Below are positions 1 to 5,912 of a stretch of 12,270 nt of DNA, piece after piece; position 1 is the first letter of the stretch; each line of letters opens with the position of its first letter. The notes under the pieces are model-generated. The model saw only the letters and a list, made by a program, of their open reading frames with translations. It was not told the origin of the DNA and searched no databases. Made by a program: the position numbers and the translations under genes. The stretch is from a bacterium (GTDB lineage: Bacteria > Sumerlaeota > Sumerlaeia > UBA8349). Where the stretch lies: positions 1 through 12,270 of the forward strand of contig JABMPG010000217.1 of the NCBI GenBank assembly GCA_013203855.1. Direction: 5' to 3'.

Positions 1-111
1 ACTCGAAACCTGCCCGCCCCTTTTCCTTGACGCAAGGCCCCGGCCGACGGATCATGAGGCCCGGCGGAAAGGCGCCCATGCGGCCATATCCGGCTCCCGC
101 CCCGACCCTCC

Positions 112-474
112 ATGACCTCTCTCCTCAAACTTCTTGGCCGCATCCTTTGGTCCCAACGCGGTGTCTTCGTCTGGATGGCCCTCCTCCTCGTTATTGCTTG
201 CGCCTGGGTGCTCTTCAACCGCGACACCCTGGCGACCTATCTCGATAGCCGCCGCCAACGCAACGAACTCCGCGATGAACTGACCGCGATGGACAGCCAG
301 GTGAAGGAACTGGAGCGGGAGCGCGACGTCCTCGCCCGAGGCGGTTTCGAGAGCGAAAAGACCGCCCGCGAGGTCTATCGCATGAGTAAGCCGGGGGAGA
401 AGGTCCTCTACCTCAAGAGCCCCGAAGAACCCACCTCGCCCACCCTGCGCCTGCGCCACCTGCGCTTTGAGTAA
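112..474 (+). CDS. FtsB/DivIC-like septum formation initiator
   Basis: Small bitopic membrane protein of 120 aa with the order expected for the FtsB/DivIC family. A short basic cytoplasmic N-terminus is followed by one transmembrane helix (about residues 18-35), then a charged coiled coil rich in Glu, Arg and Leu (about 44-75), then the family's conserved tail motif (AREVYRMSKPGEKVL, about 85-99). Proteins of this family join FtsL and FtsQ/DivIB in the divisome and help trigger septal peptidoglycan synthesis. The ATG at 112 is used because it places the helix near the N-terminus; no Shine-Dalgarno sequence is visible just upstream. The hpt gene begins 9 nt after the stop, so the two are probably co-transcribed, which recalls the divIC-to-hpt neighbourhood of Firmicutes. 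Family assignment is firm; whether it should be called FtsB or DivIC cannot be decided. Confidence 0.86.
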   Translation: MTSLLKLLGRILWSQRGVFVWMALLLVIACAWVLFNRDTLATYLDSRRQRNELRDELTAMDSQVKELERERDVLARGGFESEKTAREVYRMSKPGEKVLYLKSPEEPTSPTLRLRHLRFE

Positions 475-483
475 GGACAGAGA

Positions 484-1035
484 TTGAGCGACCGCGTCAT
501 CCCACCTCGCCTCTCTATTGAAGAAATCCTGATCCCGGCCGAAAGGATCCGCCACAGGGTGGCCGAACTCGCCGAGCAGATTGGCCGCGACTATCAGGGA
601 CGAGACCTTGTCCTGGTCGGAGCGCTCAAAGGCGCTATCATGTTCCTCGCCGACCTCAGCCGCGCCCTGCCCATCCCTCACCGCCTCGAATTCCTCCAGG
701 CCGCATCCTACGGGAACGGCCAAAGCAGCTCCGGGGAGGTCAAAGTCGCCGACGTCACCGGCGACCTGAAAGGCTATGATGTCCTCCTCGTCGAAGATAT
801 CTACGACACCGGCCTCACCATCCGGACCCTTCTCGAGCGCTTGCGGGCCAAACACCCCGCCTCCCTCGAAGTCTGCACCTTCCTCGTCAAGAACCACCCC
901 CACAACGTCCCCGTTCCCCTCAAATATACCGGCTTCCATGTTCCCGACCTCTTCGTCGTCGGCTACGGCCTCGACTATGCCCAGCACTATCGGAATCTGC
1001 CGTATGTCGGCGTCGCCAGGAAAGCGGAGGGATGA
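484..1035 (+). CDS. hpt: Hypoxanthine phosphoribosyltransferase
   Basis: Purine-salvage enzyme that transfers phosphoribosyl from PRPP to hypoxanthine (often also guanine), giving IMP or GMP in the cytoplasm. The 183-aa length is normal for bacterial Hpt. Visible family features are the substrate-pocket segment LVGALKGAIMFLADL (about 44-58), the mobile loop around ASYGNGQSSSGEV (about 74-86), the PRPP-binding signature LLVEDIYDTGLT (101-112, acidic pair E104/D105), the base-contacting Lys in FLVK (K136) and the C-terminal signature VVGYGLDYAQHYRNLPY (158-174). The start is TTG at 484, supported by AAGGA at 473-477 with a 6-nt spacer; that site overlaps the stop of the upstream ftsB-like gene. 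The gene is probably transcribed together with the division gene and ends before a palindromic T-tract element. Confidence 0.95.
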   Translation: MSDRVIPPRLSIEEILIPAERIRHRVAELAEQIGRDYQGRDLVLVGALKGAIMFLADLSRALPIPHRLEFLQAASYGNGQSSSGEVKVADVTGDLKGYDVLLVEDIYDTGLTIRTLLERLRAKHPASLEVCTFLVKNHPHNVPVPLKYTGFHVPDLFVVGYGLDYAQHYRNLPYVGVARKAEG

Positions 1036-1140
1036 AAAATGGAAAATGCCAAATGTAGAAGTGAACAGCACACAACTGCGACCGAAATCGGCTCTCCCGA
1101 TCTCGGTTTCGATTTTTTCATTTACCATTTCTGACTTTAC
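1031..1140. repeat. Nested imperfect palindrome between hpt and recR
   Basis: The whole hpt-recR spacer is A/T-rich compared with the genes and has palindromic symmetry. Outer arms are 1031-1048 (GATGAAAAATGGAAAATG) and 1119-1135, whose complement reads GTCAGAAATGGTAAATG. The inner, near-perfect stem is described separately as a terminator. The same core, CATTT(A/G)CCA-TTT followed by CTGACnTT, recurs at 3558-3592, so this looks like a copy of a degenerate dispersed intergenic repeat. The first bases overlap the end of hpt. There is no coding potential. Confidence 0.5.
1081..1118 (+). terminator. Probable intrinsic terminator after hpt
   Basis: An 11-nt stem, 1081-1091 (ACCGAAATCGG), pairs with 1097-1107 (CCGATCTCGGT) with one A-C mismatch and a 5-nt loop. 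It is followed by TTCGATTTTTT, whose T run is at 1113-1118. This fits rho-independent termination of the ftsB-like/hpt unit. It would leave recR to start from another promoter or by readthrough. Confidence 0.6.
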
Positions 1141-1155
1141 CTCTTAACATAAACC

Positions 1156-1752
1156 ATGCTCCCTCCCTCTCTCGAATCCGCCATTACCCATCTCACCAAA
1201 CTCCCGACCATCGGCCGGCGCAGCGCCGAACGTTTGGCCTTCTACCTCATGCGTTCGCCGAAGCAACAGGTCGAGGAACTCGCCGCCGCGCTGGTCCGGA
1301 TGCGCGAGAACCTGCGCCGGTGCTCCCGGTGCCATAACATCACCGAAGAAGACCCGTGCCCGATCTGCCGGGACGACCGGCGCGACACAAAAGTGATCTG
1401 CGTGGTCGAGGAGGCTCTCGACGCCATTGCCATTGAATCGGCGGGACATTTTCGCGGGCGCTATCACATCCTCGGCGGCTGCCTCAGCCCCCTCAAGGGC
1501 GTCACCGCCAGCGACCTCAACTTCGACTCCCTCCACAAGCGCATTGAATCCGAGAGCGTCGAAGAACTCATCCTCGCCATGAACCCCAGCGTCGACGGCG
1601 AGGCCACGGCGGTCTACATGAGTCAGCGCTTCAGGCCCCGAGGCGTCCGCATCACTCGCATCGCTCTCGGCCTCCCCATGGGAGGCACCCTCGAACACGC
1701 CGATGGCCAGACCCTGCACCGCGCCCTCGAAGGAAGAAGGGACGTGGAGTAA
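1156..1752 (+). CDS. recR: Recombination protein RecR
   Basis: RecR acts with RecO (and RecF) to load RecA onto SSB-coated single-stranded gaps during recombinational repair. The 198-aa protein has every expected part in order: a helix-hairpin-helix segment KLPTIGRRSAERLAFYLM (about 15-32), a four-cysteine zinc finger (C56-x2-C59-x8-C68-x2-C71), a Toprim domain from about 79 to 175 with ICVVEE and AMNPSVDGEATAVYM (141-155), and the C-terminal segment LGLPMGGTLEHADGQTLHRAL. The ATG at 1156 gives the usual family N-terminus; no good Shine-Dalgarno sequence is visible. In many bacteria recR follows dnaX and the YbaB gene, but here it stands after hpt across a probable terminator, so the usual cluster is broken up. 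Confidence 0.96.
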   Translation: MLPPSLESAITHLTKLPTIGRRSAERLAFYLMRSPKQQVEELAAALVRMRENLRRCSRCHNITEEDPCPICRDDRRDTKVICVVEEALDAIAIESAGHFRGRYHILGGCLSPLKGVTASDLNFDSLHKRIESESVEELILAMNPSVDGEATAVYMSQRFRPRGVRITRIALGLPMGGTLEHADGQTLHRALEGRRDVE

Positions 1753-1782
1753 CTGAGAGTTTTCGAGTTTGGAGTTCGGAGT
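1753..1782. repeat. Degenerate dispersed repeat, copy 1
   Basis: Directly after recR lies a purine/thymine-patterned stretch. Bases 1765-1777 (GAGTTTGGAGTTC) are the complement of GAACTCCAAACTC. This matches 3671-3683 (GAACTTCAAACTC) at 12 of 13 positions in inverted orientation. The stretch stops at the left end of the inverted-repeat element at 1783. Confidence 0.4.
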
Positions 1783-1806
1783 CAATACCGTTCGGCACGG
1801 TTCCTG
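1783..1806 (+). repeat. Left terminal inverted repeat
   Basis: A 24-bp end matching the complement of 2167-2190 except at two positions (C/T at the 7th and 22nd base). It begins CAATAC and contains the internal dyad ACCGT-TCGGC-ACGGT at 1787-1801. Confidence 0.6.
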
Positions 1807-1832
1807 CCTCTGGGTTCGGGCGGCGCTTCGAC

Positions 1833-2165
1833 GTGTTGGCAGCAGAACACAAACGGGTCACTAACACAATCCGAACTAGACTTCGCGCCTAGGCTGCGGC
1901 CATCATCGCGCGTGAACGAGAAGACGCCACGCTCCCGAGGCCGCCGGCGTCTTCGACCCGGCGTTGCTGGCGGAGATCATCGAGGAGATCGGCGAATGCC
2001 TGGCCAACATCGAGCCGAACCAAACCCGGGGCGAAGGGAAACCGCCTTCTCCATTCGCTGCAGGCCCCCGCGCAAGCCCCCCAACCCCTCAACCCAGCAT
2101 CGATCCAACCCAGCCTCCCGCGCGCCCCGCGAAACAGGCGAGGAAAACGCGCCCCGAAAAACGAG
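1833..2165 (+). pseudogene. Eroded reading frame inside the inverted-repeat element
   Basis: From about 1833 (GTG) one frame reads DVLAAEHKRVTNTIRTRLRA, meets TAG at 1890-1892, and continues as AAAIIAREREDATLP. Shifting frame near 1931-1937 then restores protein-like sequence, EAAGVFDPALLAEIIEEIGE and CLANIEPNQT (to about 2020). After that the text becomes a Pro/Ser/Lys-rich low-complexity tail. One stop and one frameshift joined by plausible helical sequence suggest a decayed gene carried by the element. I do not recognise the family, and the tail may not be coding at all. No intact start with a ribosome site is seen. Confidence 0.3.
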
Positions 2166-2166
2166 T

Positions 2167-2190
2167 CAAGAACCGTGCCGAACAGTATTG
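2167..2190 (-). repeat. Right terminal inverted repeat
   Basis: Inverted copy of 1783-1806, 22 of 24 positions identical; it ends with CAGTATTG, complementary to the CAATAC start of the left end. Confidence 0.6.
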
Positions 2191-2314
2191 GTGGCCGGTA
2201 GGAACACCGGAGCAATCCGAAACGCCCATAGGTCCGAACACCTGCCGATGTGCCGATCACATTGCCTTCTCGCGGTCGGAATCGTCATCCTCCTCGCGGA
2301 AAGGGAGTATCGGC

Positions 2315-2464
2315 ATGGCAAAATTCCATCCCCTGAACAATTTCTTATTTCATCGTGATTTGTCAGCGCAAGTGGGCGAAAAGGATGGTGCATGTCCGCA
2401 TGGCTCTTTGCCGGTTTTGATCGACAAGCGAGGCGATGGTGCGTTGACACGCCAGGCTGTCTGA
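2315..2464 (+). CDS. Short ORF resembling the N-terminus of Rpn-family proteins (probable fragment)
   Basis: A 49-codon ORF with a strong ribosome-binding site (AAGGGAG at 2301-2307, 7-nt spacer to the ATG). Its first residues, MAKFHPLNNFLF, resemble the conserved opening of Rpn/PD-(D/E)XK nuclease family (transposase_31-like) proteins, which typically start with a PLNDxLFKK-type motif. The rest does not continue the family pattern and the ORF stops at 2464, far short of the roughly 300 aa of an intact member, so no nuclease residues are present. The strong ribosome site on a fragment suggests the 5' end of a broken gene. The ORF ends between the -35 and -10 elements of the downstream methyltransferase promoter. 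The family call is an inference from about twelve residues and may be chance. Confidence 0.3.
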   Translation: MAKFHPLNNFLFHRDLSAQVGEKDGACPHGSLPVLIDKRGDGALTRQAV

Positions 2465-2472
2465 GTTACGTT
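2444..2472 (+). promoter_or_regulatory. Probable sigma-70-type promoter for the methyltransferase
   Basis: A perfect -35 hexamer TTGACA (2444-2449), a 17-nt spacer and TACGTT (2467-2472), which keeps the three most conserved -10 positions (T1, A2, T6). Transcription would start near 2479, about 70 nt before the ATG at 2552. This also argues against a start codon at 2471. Confidence 0.45.
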
Positions 2473-2551
2473 GCATGCGCGAAATCGCCTTGGGCATTTG
2501 AGTGTTATGTGGCGATTTTGCAGTCCGAATTTGAAGGGAAGGACTTCAGAA

Positions 2552-3157
2552 ATGGTTCACAAATCGTGCAAACCGGACTCTGCGGATCTGGCTGAGTATA
2601 AACAGCATGCCACAGGACAACATCATCACCGTGGGAAATCCTCCGAGAGTCTGCTGGATAAAGAAGCAATTCTTTCGGCCCTGAAGATTGGGCACGGGCA
2701 AACGGTGCTCGACGCAGGCTGTGGGAATGGCTATATGTCCAAGGAGTTCTCGCGATTGGTCGGAGTTAACGGAAAAGTCTACGCTCTCGATCCCGACAAG
2801 ATCAGCATTGCGGCGCTCCGCAAGGAAACCGAAGGAACGAACATCGTGGCTCTTGTGGGAGACATTACCACCAGGATGCCTCTTCCCGCATCCGCATTCA
2901 ATCTTATTTACCTGTCAACCGTAGTACACGGGTTCGTAGGGGAACAGATTGAAGGATTCAAGGTGGAAGTCAAACGCCTTCTTGCACCCGATGGCAAACT
3001 TGCAGTTGTTGAGATTGTCAAGCGGGATACGCCTTTTGGGCCACCGCACAATATACGGTTTTCACCTGAAGAGTTGAGGAACGCGTTGGGATTTGCTTCC
3101 AAGGCTACCGTGGAACTCGGCGAATACTTCTACTTGCAGATTTTCGAGAACAGATAA
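2552..3157 (+). CDS. Class I SAM-dependent methyltransferase (small, UbiE-like fold)
   Basis: A 201-aa cytoplasmic methyltransferase of the Rossmann class. The His-rich leader KQHATGQHHHRG is followed by motif I, VLDAGCGNGYMSKEF. Next come the acidic ribose-binding residue after strand 2 (VYALDPD), motif-II-like VGDI and the post-motif strand AFNLIYLST. The C-terminal half has KRLLAPDGKLAVVEI and ends FYLQIFENR. The substrate is unknown; close-looking proteins are annotated only as class I methyltransferases. The frame is open from 2471, but the ATG at 2552 is chosen because AAGGA lies 8 nt upstream (2539-2543) and a good promoter lies further up. Base composition is visibly lower in G+C (about half) than the flanking genes, and the gene sits alone among element remnants, so it was probably acquired horizontally. 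It appears intact. Confidence 0.85.
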   Translation: MVHKSCKPDSADLAEYKQHATGQHHHRGKSSESLLDKEAILSALKIGHGQTVLDAGCGNGYMSKEFSRLVGVNGKVYALDPDKISIAALRKETEGTNIVALVGDITTRMPLPASAFNLIYLSTVVHGFVGEQIEGFKVEVKRLLAPDGKLAVVEIVKRDTPFGPPHNIRFSPEELRNALGFASKATVELGEYFYLQIFENR

Positions 3158-3339
3158 TGTGCATGATGTGCAGGCCACGTAGTTGCTGGATTCGGGAGAG
3201 GACCAAGCCGAACAGGAGCGTCAAAGGAAAGGTGTGCCCATAGGGAGAGAAATGGGGTCGGCAGAGGCAGAAAACAGATCCCAGACGGGTCCCGCGCGCC
3301 GAGCCTCTTCTGTCCGCCAGCAATCACCTCCCCTGTCCC
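3158..3339. other. Gene-free spacer after the methyltransferase
   Basis: No protein-like frame, terminator or RNA gene is seen on either strand. The last part, in frame with the following transposase remnant, reads NHLPCPMQSKG. That may be the decayed upstream portion of the same gene, where a family member would have a CxxC-type finger. Confidence 0.4.
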
Positions 3340-3588
3340 ATGCAGAGCAAGGGCCTGAGCGAGAAGACGATCCGCACCATCCTGGGAGACATCCGCCTCA
3401 GACGATCTGTCTATCGTTGTGCGGTCTGCGGGGCGATGCGCTGTCCCGGCGACGAATTGTTAAACGTAGTCGCCACGGGCTTTTCGCCGGGAGTCCGGCG
3501 GCTGATGGCCCACGCCGGCAGCGATCTCAACGGTTTCAAGCGGGCAGCCCAATTCCGCATTTGCCAATTTTTCACTCACAAAATCTGA
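3340..3588 (+). pseudogene. ISKra4-like transposase remnant
   Basis: An 82-codon open frame whose first 67 or so residues match the N-terminal part of ISKra4-type transposases. It has KTIRTILGDIRLRRSVYRC, a CxxC pair in CAVCGAMRCPGDE, and the conserved TGFSPGVRRLMAHAGSDL followed by FKRAAQ. Intact members are several hundred residues long with a DDE catalytic domain. Here the match ends abruptly near 3550, and the last residues (FRICQFFTHKI) are encoded by a dispersed intergenic repeat. The upstream zinc-finger half is also missing. It therefore cannot transpose, and the ATG at 3340 is probably not a real start. No terminal inverted repeats for it are seen. Confidence 0.65.
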
Positions 3589-3592
3589 CATT
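3558..3592. repeat. Degenerate dispersed repeat at the transposase breakpoint
   Basis: CATTTGCCAATTTTTCAC (3558-3575) followed by AAAATCTGACATT (3580-3592) resembles one arm of the hpt-recR palindrome (CATTTACCATTTCTGAC at 1119-1135). It begins just where the transposase similarity ends. Confidence 0.4.
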
Positions 3593-3669
3593 GCCCCCCT
3601 CCCACTCAAACCCTCACGGCGTCCCCGCCGCCAAGAATCCCCTCGGTCCTGTCCTCCAAATCTCGGGCC

Positions 3670-3728
3670 TGAACTTCAAACTCTGAACTTCCACCTGACT
3701 GCAAACCACAAACTCCCAAACCCCCAAA
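3670..3728. repeat. Degenerate dispersed repeat, copy 2
   Basis: A C/A-patterned stretch containing the direct repeat TGAACTTC (3670-3677 and 3684-3691, 14-bp period) followed by AAACCACAAACTCCCAAACCC. Bases 3671-3683 match the complement of 1765-1777 at 12 of 13 positions. The rest of 3589-3805 shows no gene or clear promoter. Confidence 0.4.
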
Positions 3729-3805
3729 ATCCCTTTTGAATACCAAGTTTCCCGCTGGCGTGGTAGAAACAGTCCGATGTTCGCGCGGATCGAGAGACAC
3801 CGGCT

Positions 3806-4777
3806 ATGACCGAACCGGAAATCAGTATCATCGTCGCCAACTGGAACGGTGCGGCCTATCTTCGGGAGGGGCTGGGATCATTGCTTGCGTCCGGCCGGGC
3901 GTGCGGACGGCCTTTCGAACTGATCGTGGTGGACGACGCCTCGGAGGACGGTTCGGTCGAACTGATTGGCCGCGAATTCCCCGAGGTCCGGCTCCTCATC
4001 AACGAGGTGAACCAGCGCTTCGCGCGGACCTGCAACCGGGGCGCCCGCGAGGCGAGAGGGCGGATTGCGGTGATGGTGAACAACGATCTCGCCGTGCCGC
4101 CGGAGTTCATTGAGCGTCTGACCGCGCCTTTCTATGAAGGGCCGCAAAGGCCTCCCGTTTTCGCGGTCGGGGCCAAGACGGTCGAATGGGACGACACGGC
4201 AACGCCGAACCACCTCTGCATGTTTCCGGCGTGGCGGCGCGGGGGAATCGGGAAAGATTGGTGCGATCCGCCGGAGCGGCACGATCGAACCTATGTTCAG
4301 GGCGGCGCGGCTGCCTATGACCGGTCCAGATTTCTCCAGCTCGGAGGTTTCGACCACCTGTTCAGCCCCGGCTACTGGGAGGACTACGACCTGAGCTATC
4401 GCGCGATCAAGGCGGGCTGGCGGTCGATCTATGAACCGGCGGCCGTGGCGCGCCATCGCGGGAAGAGTTCGATGCGGAAAATCCTCGGCGCGGACCCTCT
4501 GGAGCAACTGATTGAGCGGAATCGCCTGTGGTTCGTCTGGCTCAACCTGGACGCCCCGGTCCTGTGGCTGCGTCACCTCGCGGCGCTGCCTTGGATCTAC
4601 GGGCGGGACCTTGTTCAGGGGCGGGGAATGAACGGCTTGAAAGGATTCATCAAGGCAGCTGCGGGCATCGGGAAAGCACTGCGGGAGAGAAGACGACGGG
4701 CGGCGGGCGGGCCGCTAAAGGCCTTGAGCGACCGCGAGATCCTGTTTGGGAAAACAAAGGGGGCCCGTGGGAACTGA
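3806..4777 (+). CDS. Family 2 glycosyltransferase (GT-A fold)
   Basis: A 323-aa inverting glycosyltransferase that moves a sugar from a nucleotide-sugar donor, most like rhamnosyltransferase-type GT2 enzymes of cell-surface polysaccharide synthesis. Seen in order are the N-terminal strand ISIIVANWNG, the nucleotide-binding acidic pair VVDDASEDGS (D43/D44), the metal-binding DxD position occupied by NND (92-94), the acceptor-loop segment VQGGAAAYDRS, and the catalytic-base motif WEDYDLSYRA (E192/D193) followed by H217. The C-terminal part (about 240-300) is amphipathic and basic and may lie on the membrane, but no clear transmembrane helix is seen. The N-x-D form is common in this subgroup. 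The ribosome site before the ATG is weak. It is followed 59 nt later by an O-methyltransferase. Donor and acceptor cannot be predicted. Confidence 0.88.
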   Translation: MTEPEISIIVANWNGAAYLREGLGSLLASGRACGRPFELIVVDDASEDGSVELIGREFPEVRLLINEVNQRFARTCNRGAREARGRIAVMVNNDLAVPPEFIERLTAPFYEGPQRPPVFAVGAKTVEWDDTATPNHLCMFPAWRRGGIGKDWCDPPERHDRTYVQGGAAAYDRSRFLQLGGFDHLFSPGYWEDYDLSYRAIKAGWRSIYEPAAVARHRGKSSMRKILGADPLEQLIERNRLWFVWLNLDAPVLWLRHLAALPWIYGRDLVQGRGMNGLKGFIKAAAGIGKALRERRRRAAGGPLKALSDREILFGKTKGARGN

Positions 4778-4836
4778 GGCCCTGGCAAGGGCGCCGATCC
4801 CACACTTTCTTACGATATACAACAAGGAGATATGAA

Positions 4837-5817
4837 ATGGATCCGAGACAGCACCTGAGCGAATTGGGCAATACATATCAGGGATCAGTGGTTCTTCTGA
4901 CGGCGTGCCGTCTCGACCTGTTCGAGGCGCTTGGCAGGGAGAGCCGGACGGTTTCCGATCTGGCCCGCGCATCGCGGCTGGATGCCCGCGCCCTGGAGGT
5001 CGTTCTGCTGGCGCTGGTGGCCGAGGGGGTGCTTCAGCGTGAGGGAGAGAGCGCTTTTCGGGTAACGCCCGAGTATCTTCCGTTTCTCCTGAAGGATTCC
5101 CCAGAGACCATGATCAACATCCTGCGGCACAGTTACAGTTGTCTCCGGCGGTGGGTGCAGTTGGACGACGTTCTGGGCACGGGACACCCCGTGCCGCGCG
5201 AGGATCGCAAGGGGCAGGAGATGCAGGACTTCATTCGAGGCATGGCGGATATCTCGCGCGCATCCAGCGAGGAGGTGGCCCGGAAACTCGACCTGTCCCC
5301 CTTTCGCCGGATGATCGACGTGGGCGGCGGCCCGGGCAGCGCGGCCATCGCCTTCGCCCGCCACAATCCCGATCTGCGCGCAACCGTGTTCGATCTTCCC
5401 GGCCCGCTCGAGATTGCCCGCGAGGAGATCGAGGAGGCCGGCCTGGCCGATCGGATCGATACGCGGCCGGGTGACTATTTCAAGAACGAGTTGGGAGAAG
5501 GGTTTGACCTGGCCTATCTGTCGAACATCATCCACAGCATGAGCCCCGACGATACGCGCAATCTCCTGGCGAAGATCCACCGGGCGCTCGTGCCAGGGGG
5601 AACGATCGTCATCAAGGATTTCTTTCTCGACGAGAATCGCACCTCGCCGCGTTTCGGCGCTTATTTCTCGGTCAACATGCTGGTCGGCACCGAGAAGGGA
5701 AAATCCTATACCCAAGGGGAGACGCGCGATCTCCTCGAGGAGGCCGGTTTCCAGGATTTCAGGACTCTCGGCGTGGCCACGGCCAGCGGGCTGATCATTG
5801 GGACCCGGAAGGGCTGA
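4837..5817 (+). CDS. Family 2 O-methyltransferase (hydroxyindole/hydroxyneurosporene OMT-like)
   Basis: A 326-aa SAM-dependent methyltransferase of the plant-like/antibiotic OMT family (Methyltransf_2). The N-terminal winged-helix dimerisation domain (about 10-90, TACRLDLFEALG, VAEGVLQ, FRVTPEY) precedes the Rossmann domain. The SAM site is DVGGGPGSAA (161-170) and VFDLPG (185-190), followed by RPGDYF. The usual catalytic His is probably H233 in NIIHSMSPDD, and IVIKDFF follows. Relatives methylate small aromatic, polyketide or carotenoid/bacteriochlorophyll hydroxyls; the substrate here is unknown. The frame is open further upstream, but the ATG at 4837 is chosen because AAGGAG lies at 4824-4829 with a 7-nt spacer. 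An out-of-frame ATG at 4832 is ignored. It sits alone after the glycosyltransferase, so a joint tailoring role is possible but unproven. Confidence 0.9.
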   Translation: MDPRQHLSELGNTYQGSVVLLTACRLDLFEALGRESRTVSDLARASRLDARALEVVLLALVAEGVLQREGESAFRVTPEYLPFLLKDSPETMINILRHSYSCLRRWVQLDDVLGTGHPVPREDRKGQEMQDFIRGMADISRASSEEVARKLDLSPFRRMIDVGGGPGSAAIAFARHNPDLRATVFDLPGPLEIAREEIEEAGLADRIDTRPGDYFKNELGEGFDLAYLSNIIHSMSPDDTRNLLAKIHRALVPGGTIVIKDFFLDENRTSPRFGAYFSVNMLVGTEKGKSYTQGETRDLLEEAGFQDFRTLGVATASGLIIGTRKG

Positions 5818-5870
5818 AGAGGAGCTGAACCGCGGGAGCCAGAAGGCGTGGAGGGGAGCGGGTGATTACG

Positions 5871-5904
5871 CGGCTGGGAGAATGCCGCATCGCGCACCCA
5901 GCCG
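5871..5904. terminator. Hairpin between convergent genes
   Basis: A perfect 8-bp inverted repeat, CGGCTGGG (5871-5878) and CCCAGCCG (5897-5904), with an 18-nt loop. It lies between the O-methyltransferase stop and the phosphodiesterase stop. Its position fits a bidirectional terminator or 3'-end stabiliser, but neither side has a T tract. Confidence 0.4.
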
Positions 5905-5912
5905 GTGAGAGA

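Larger units (their letters stand above)
1783..2190. mobile_element. 408-bp element bounded by 24-bp inverted repeats
   Basis: The left end, 1783-1806 (starting CAATACCGTTCGGCACGG), and the right end, 2167-2190, are inverted copies that agree at 22 of 24 positions. Agreement continues weakly inward (a GGTTCGGG-like stretch against TTTTCGGGG). Each end contains a small hairpin-forming core; the left one is ACCGT-TCGGC-ACGGT. This is the architecture of a MITE or an internally deleted insertion sequence. No clear target-site duplication is seen outside 1783 or 2190. The interior has one eroded reading frame (see 1833-2165) and no recognisable intact transposase. It explains most of the gene-free stretch after recR. 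The IS family is unknown; alternatively the ends could be two independently placed copies of a dispersed repeat. Confidence 0.55.

Noticed and set aside
27..55. TTGACG as a -35 box before the ftsB-like gene
   Set aside because: The hexamer at the right distance (GATCAT) is a poor -10, and the upstream gene context is cut off by the window edge.
52..1128. 358-codon minus-strand open frame
   Set aside because: Antisense to the ftsB-like gene and hpt; it arises from high G+C codon bias and has no recognisable domain.
1889..2260. Minus-strand frame through the inverted-repeat element
   Set aside because: Crosses the element end, has no motif and is Arg/Gly-rich in the manner of a shadow frame.
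2471..2551. TTG start for the methyltransferase at 2471
   Set aside because: It lies within the predicted promoter -10 and has no ribosome site. The extra 27 residues are not family-like, while the ATG at 2552 has a well-placed AAGGA.
3105..3327. Minus-strand frames downstream of the methyltransferase
   Set aside because: Two overlapping frames of low quality with no ribosome site or recognisable domain.
3878..4576. Long minus-strand frame opposite the glycosyltransferase
   Set aside because: Shadow of a clearly conserved GT2 gene; no motifs.
4528..4836. 103-codon upstream extension of the O-methyltransferase
   Set aside because: It overlaps the glycosyltransferase gene in another frame and is not protein-like; AAGGAG at 4824-4829 marks the ATG at 4837.
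4885..5715. 276-codon minus-strand frame opposite the O-methyltransferase
   Set aside because: Shadow of a gene with all OMT motifs.
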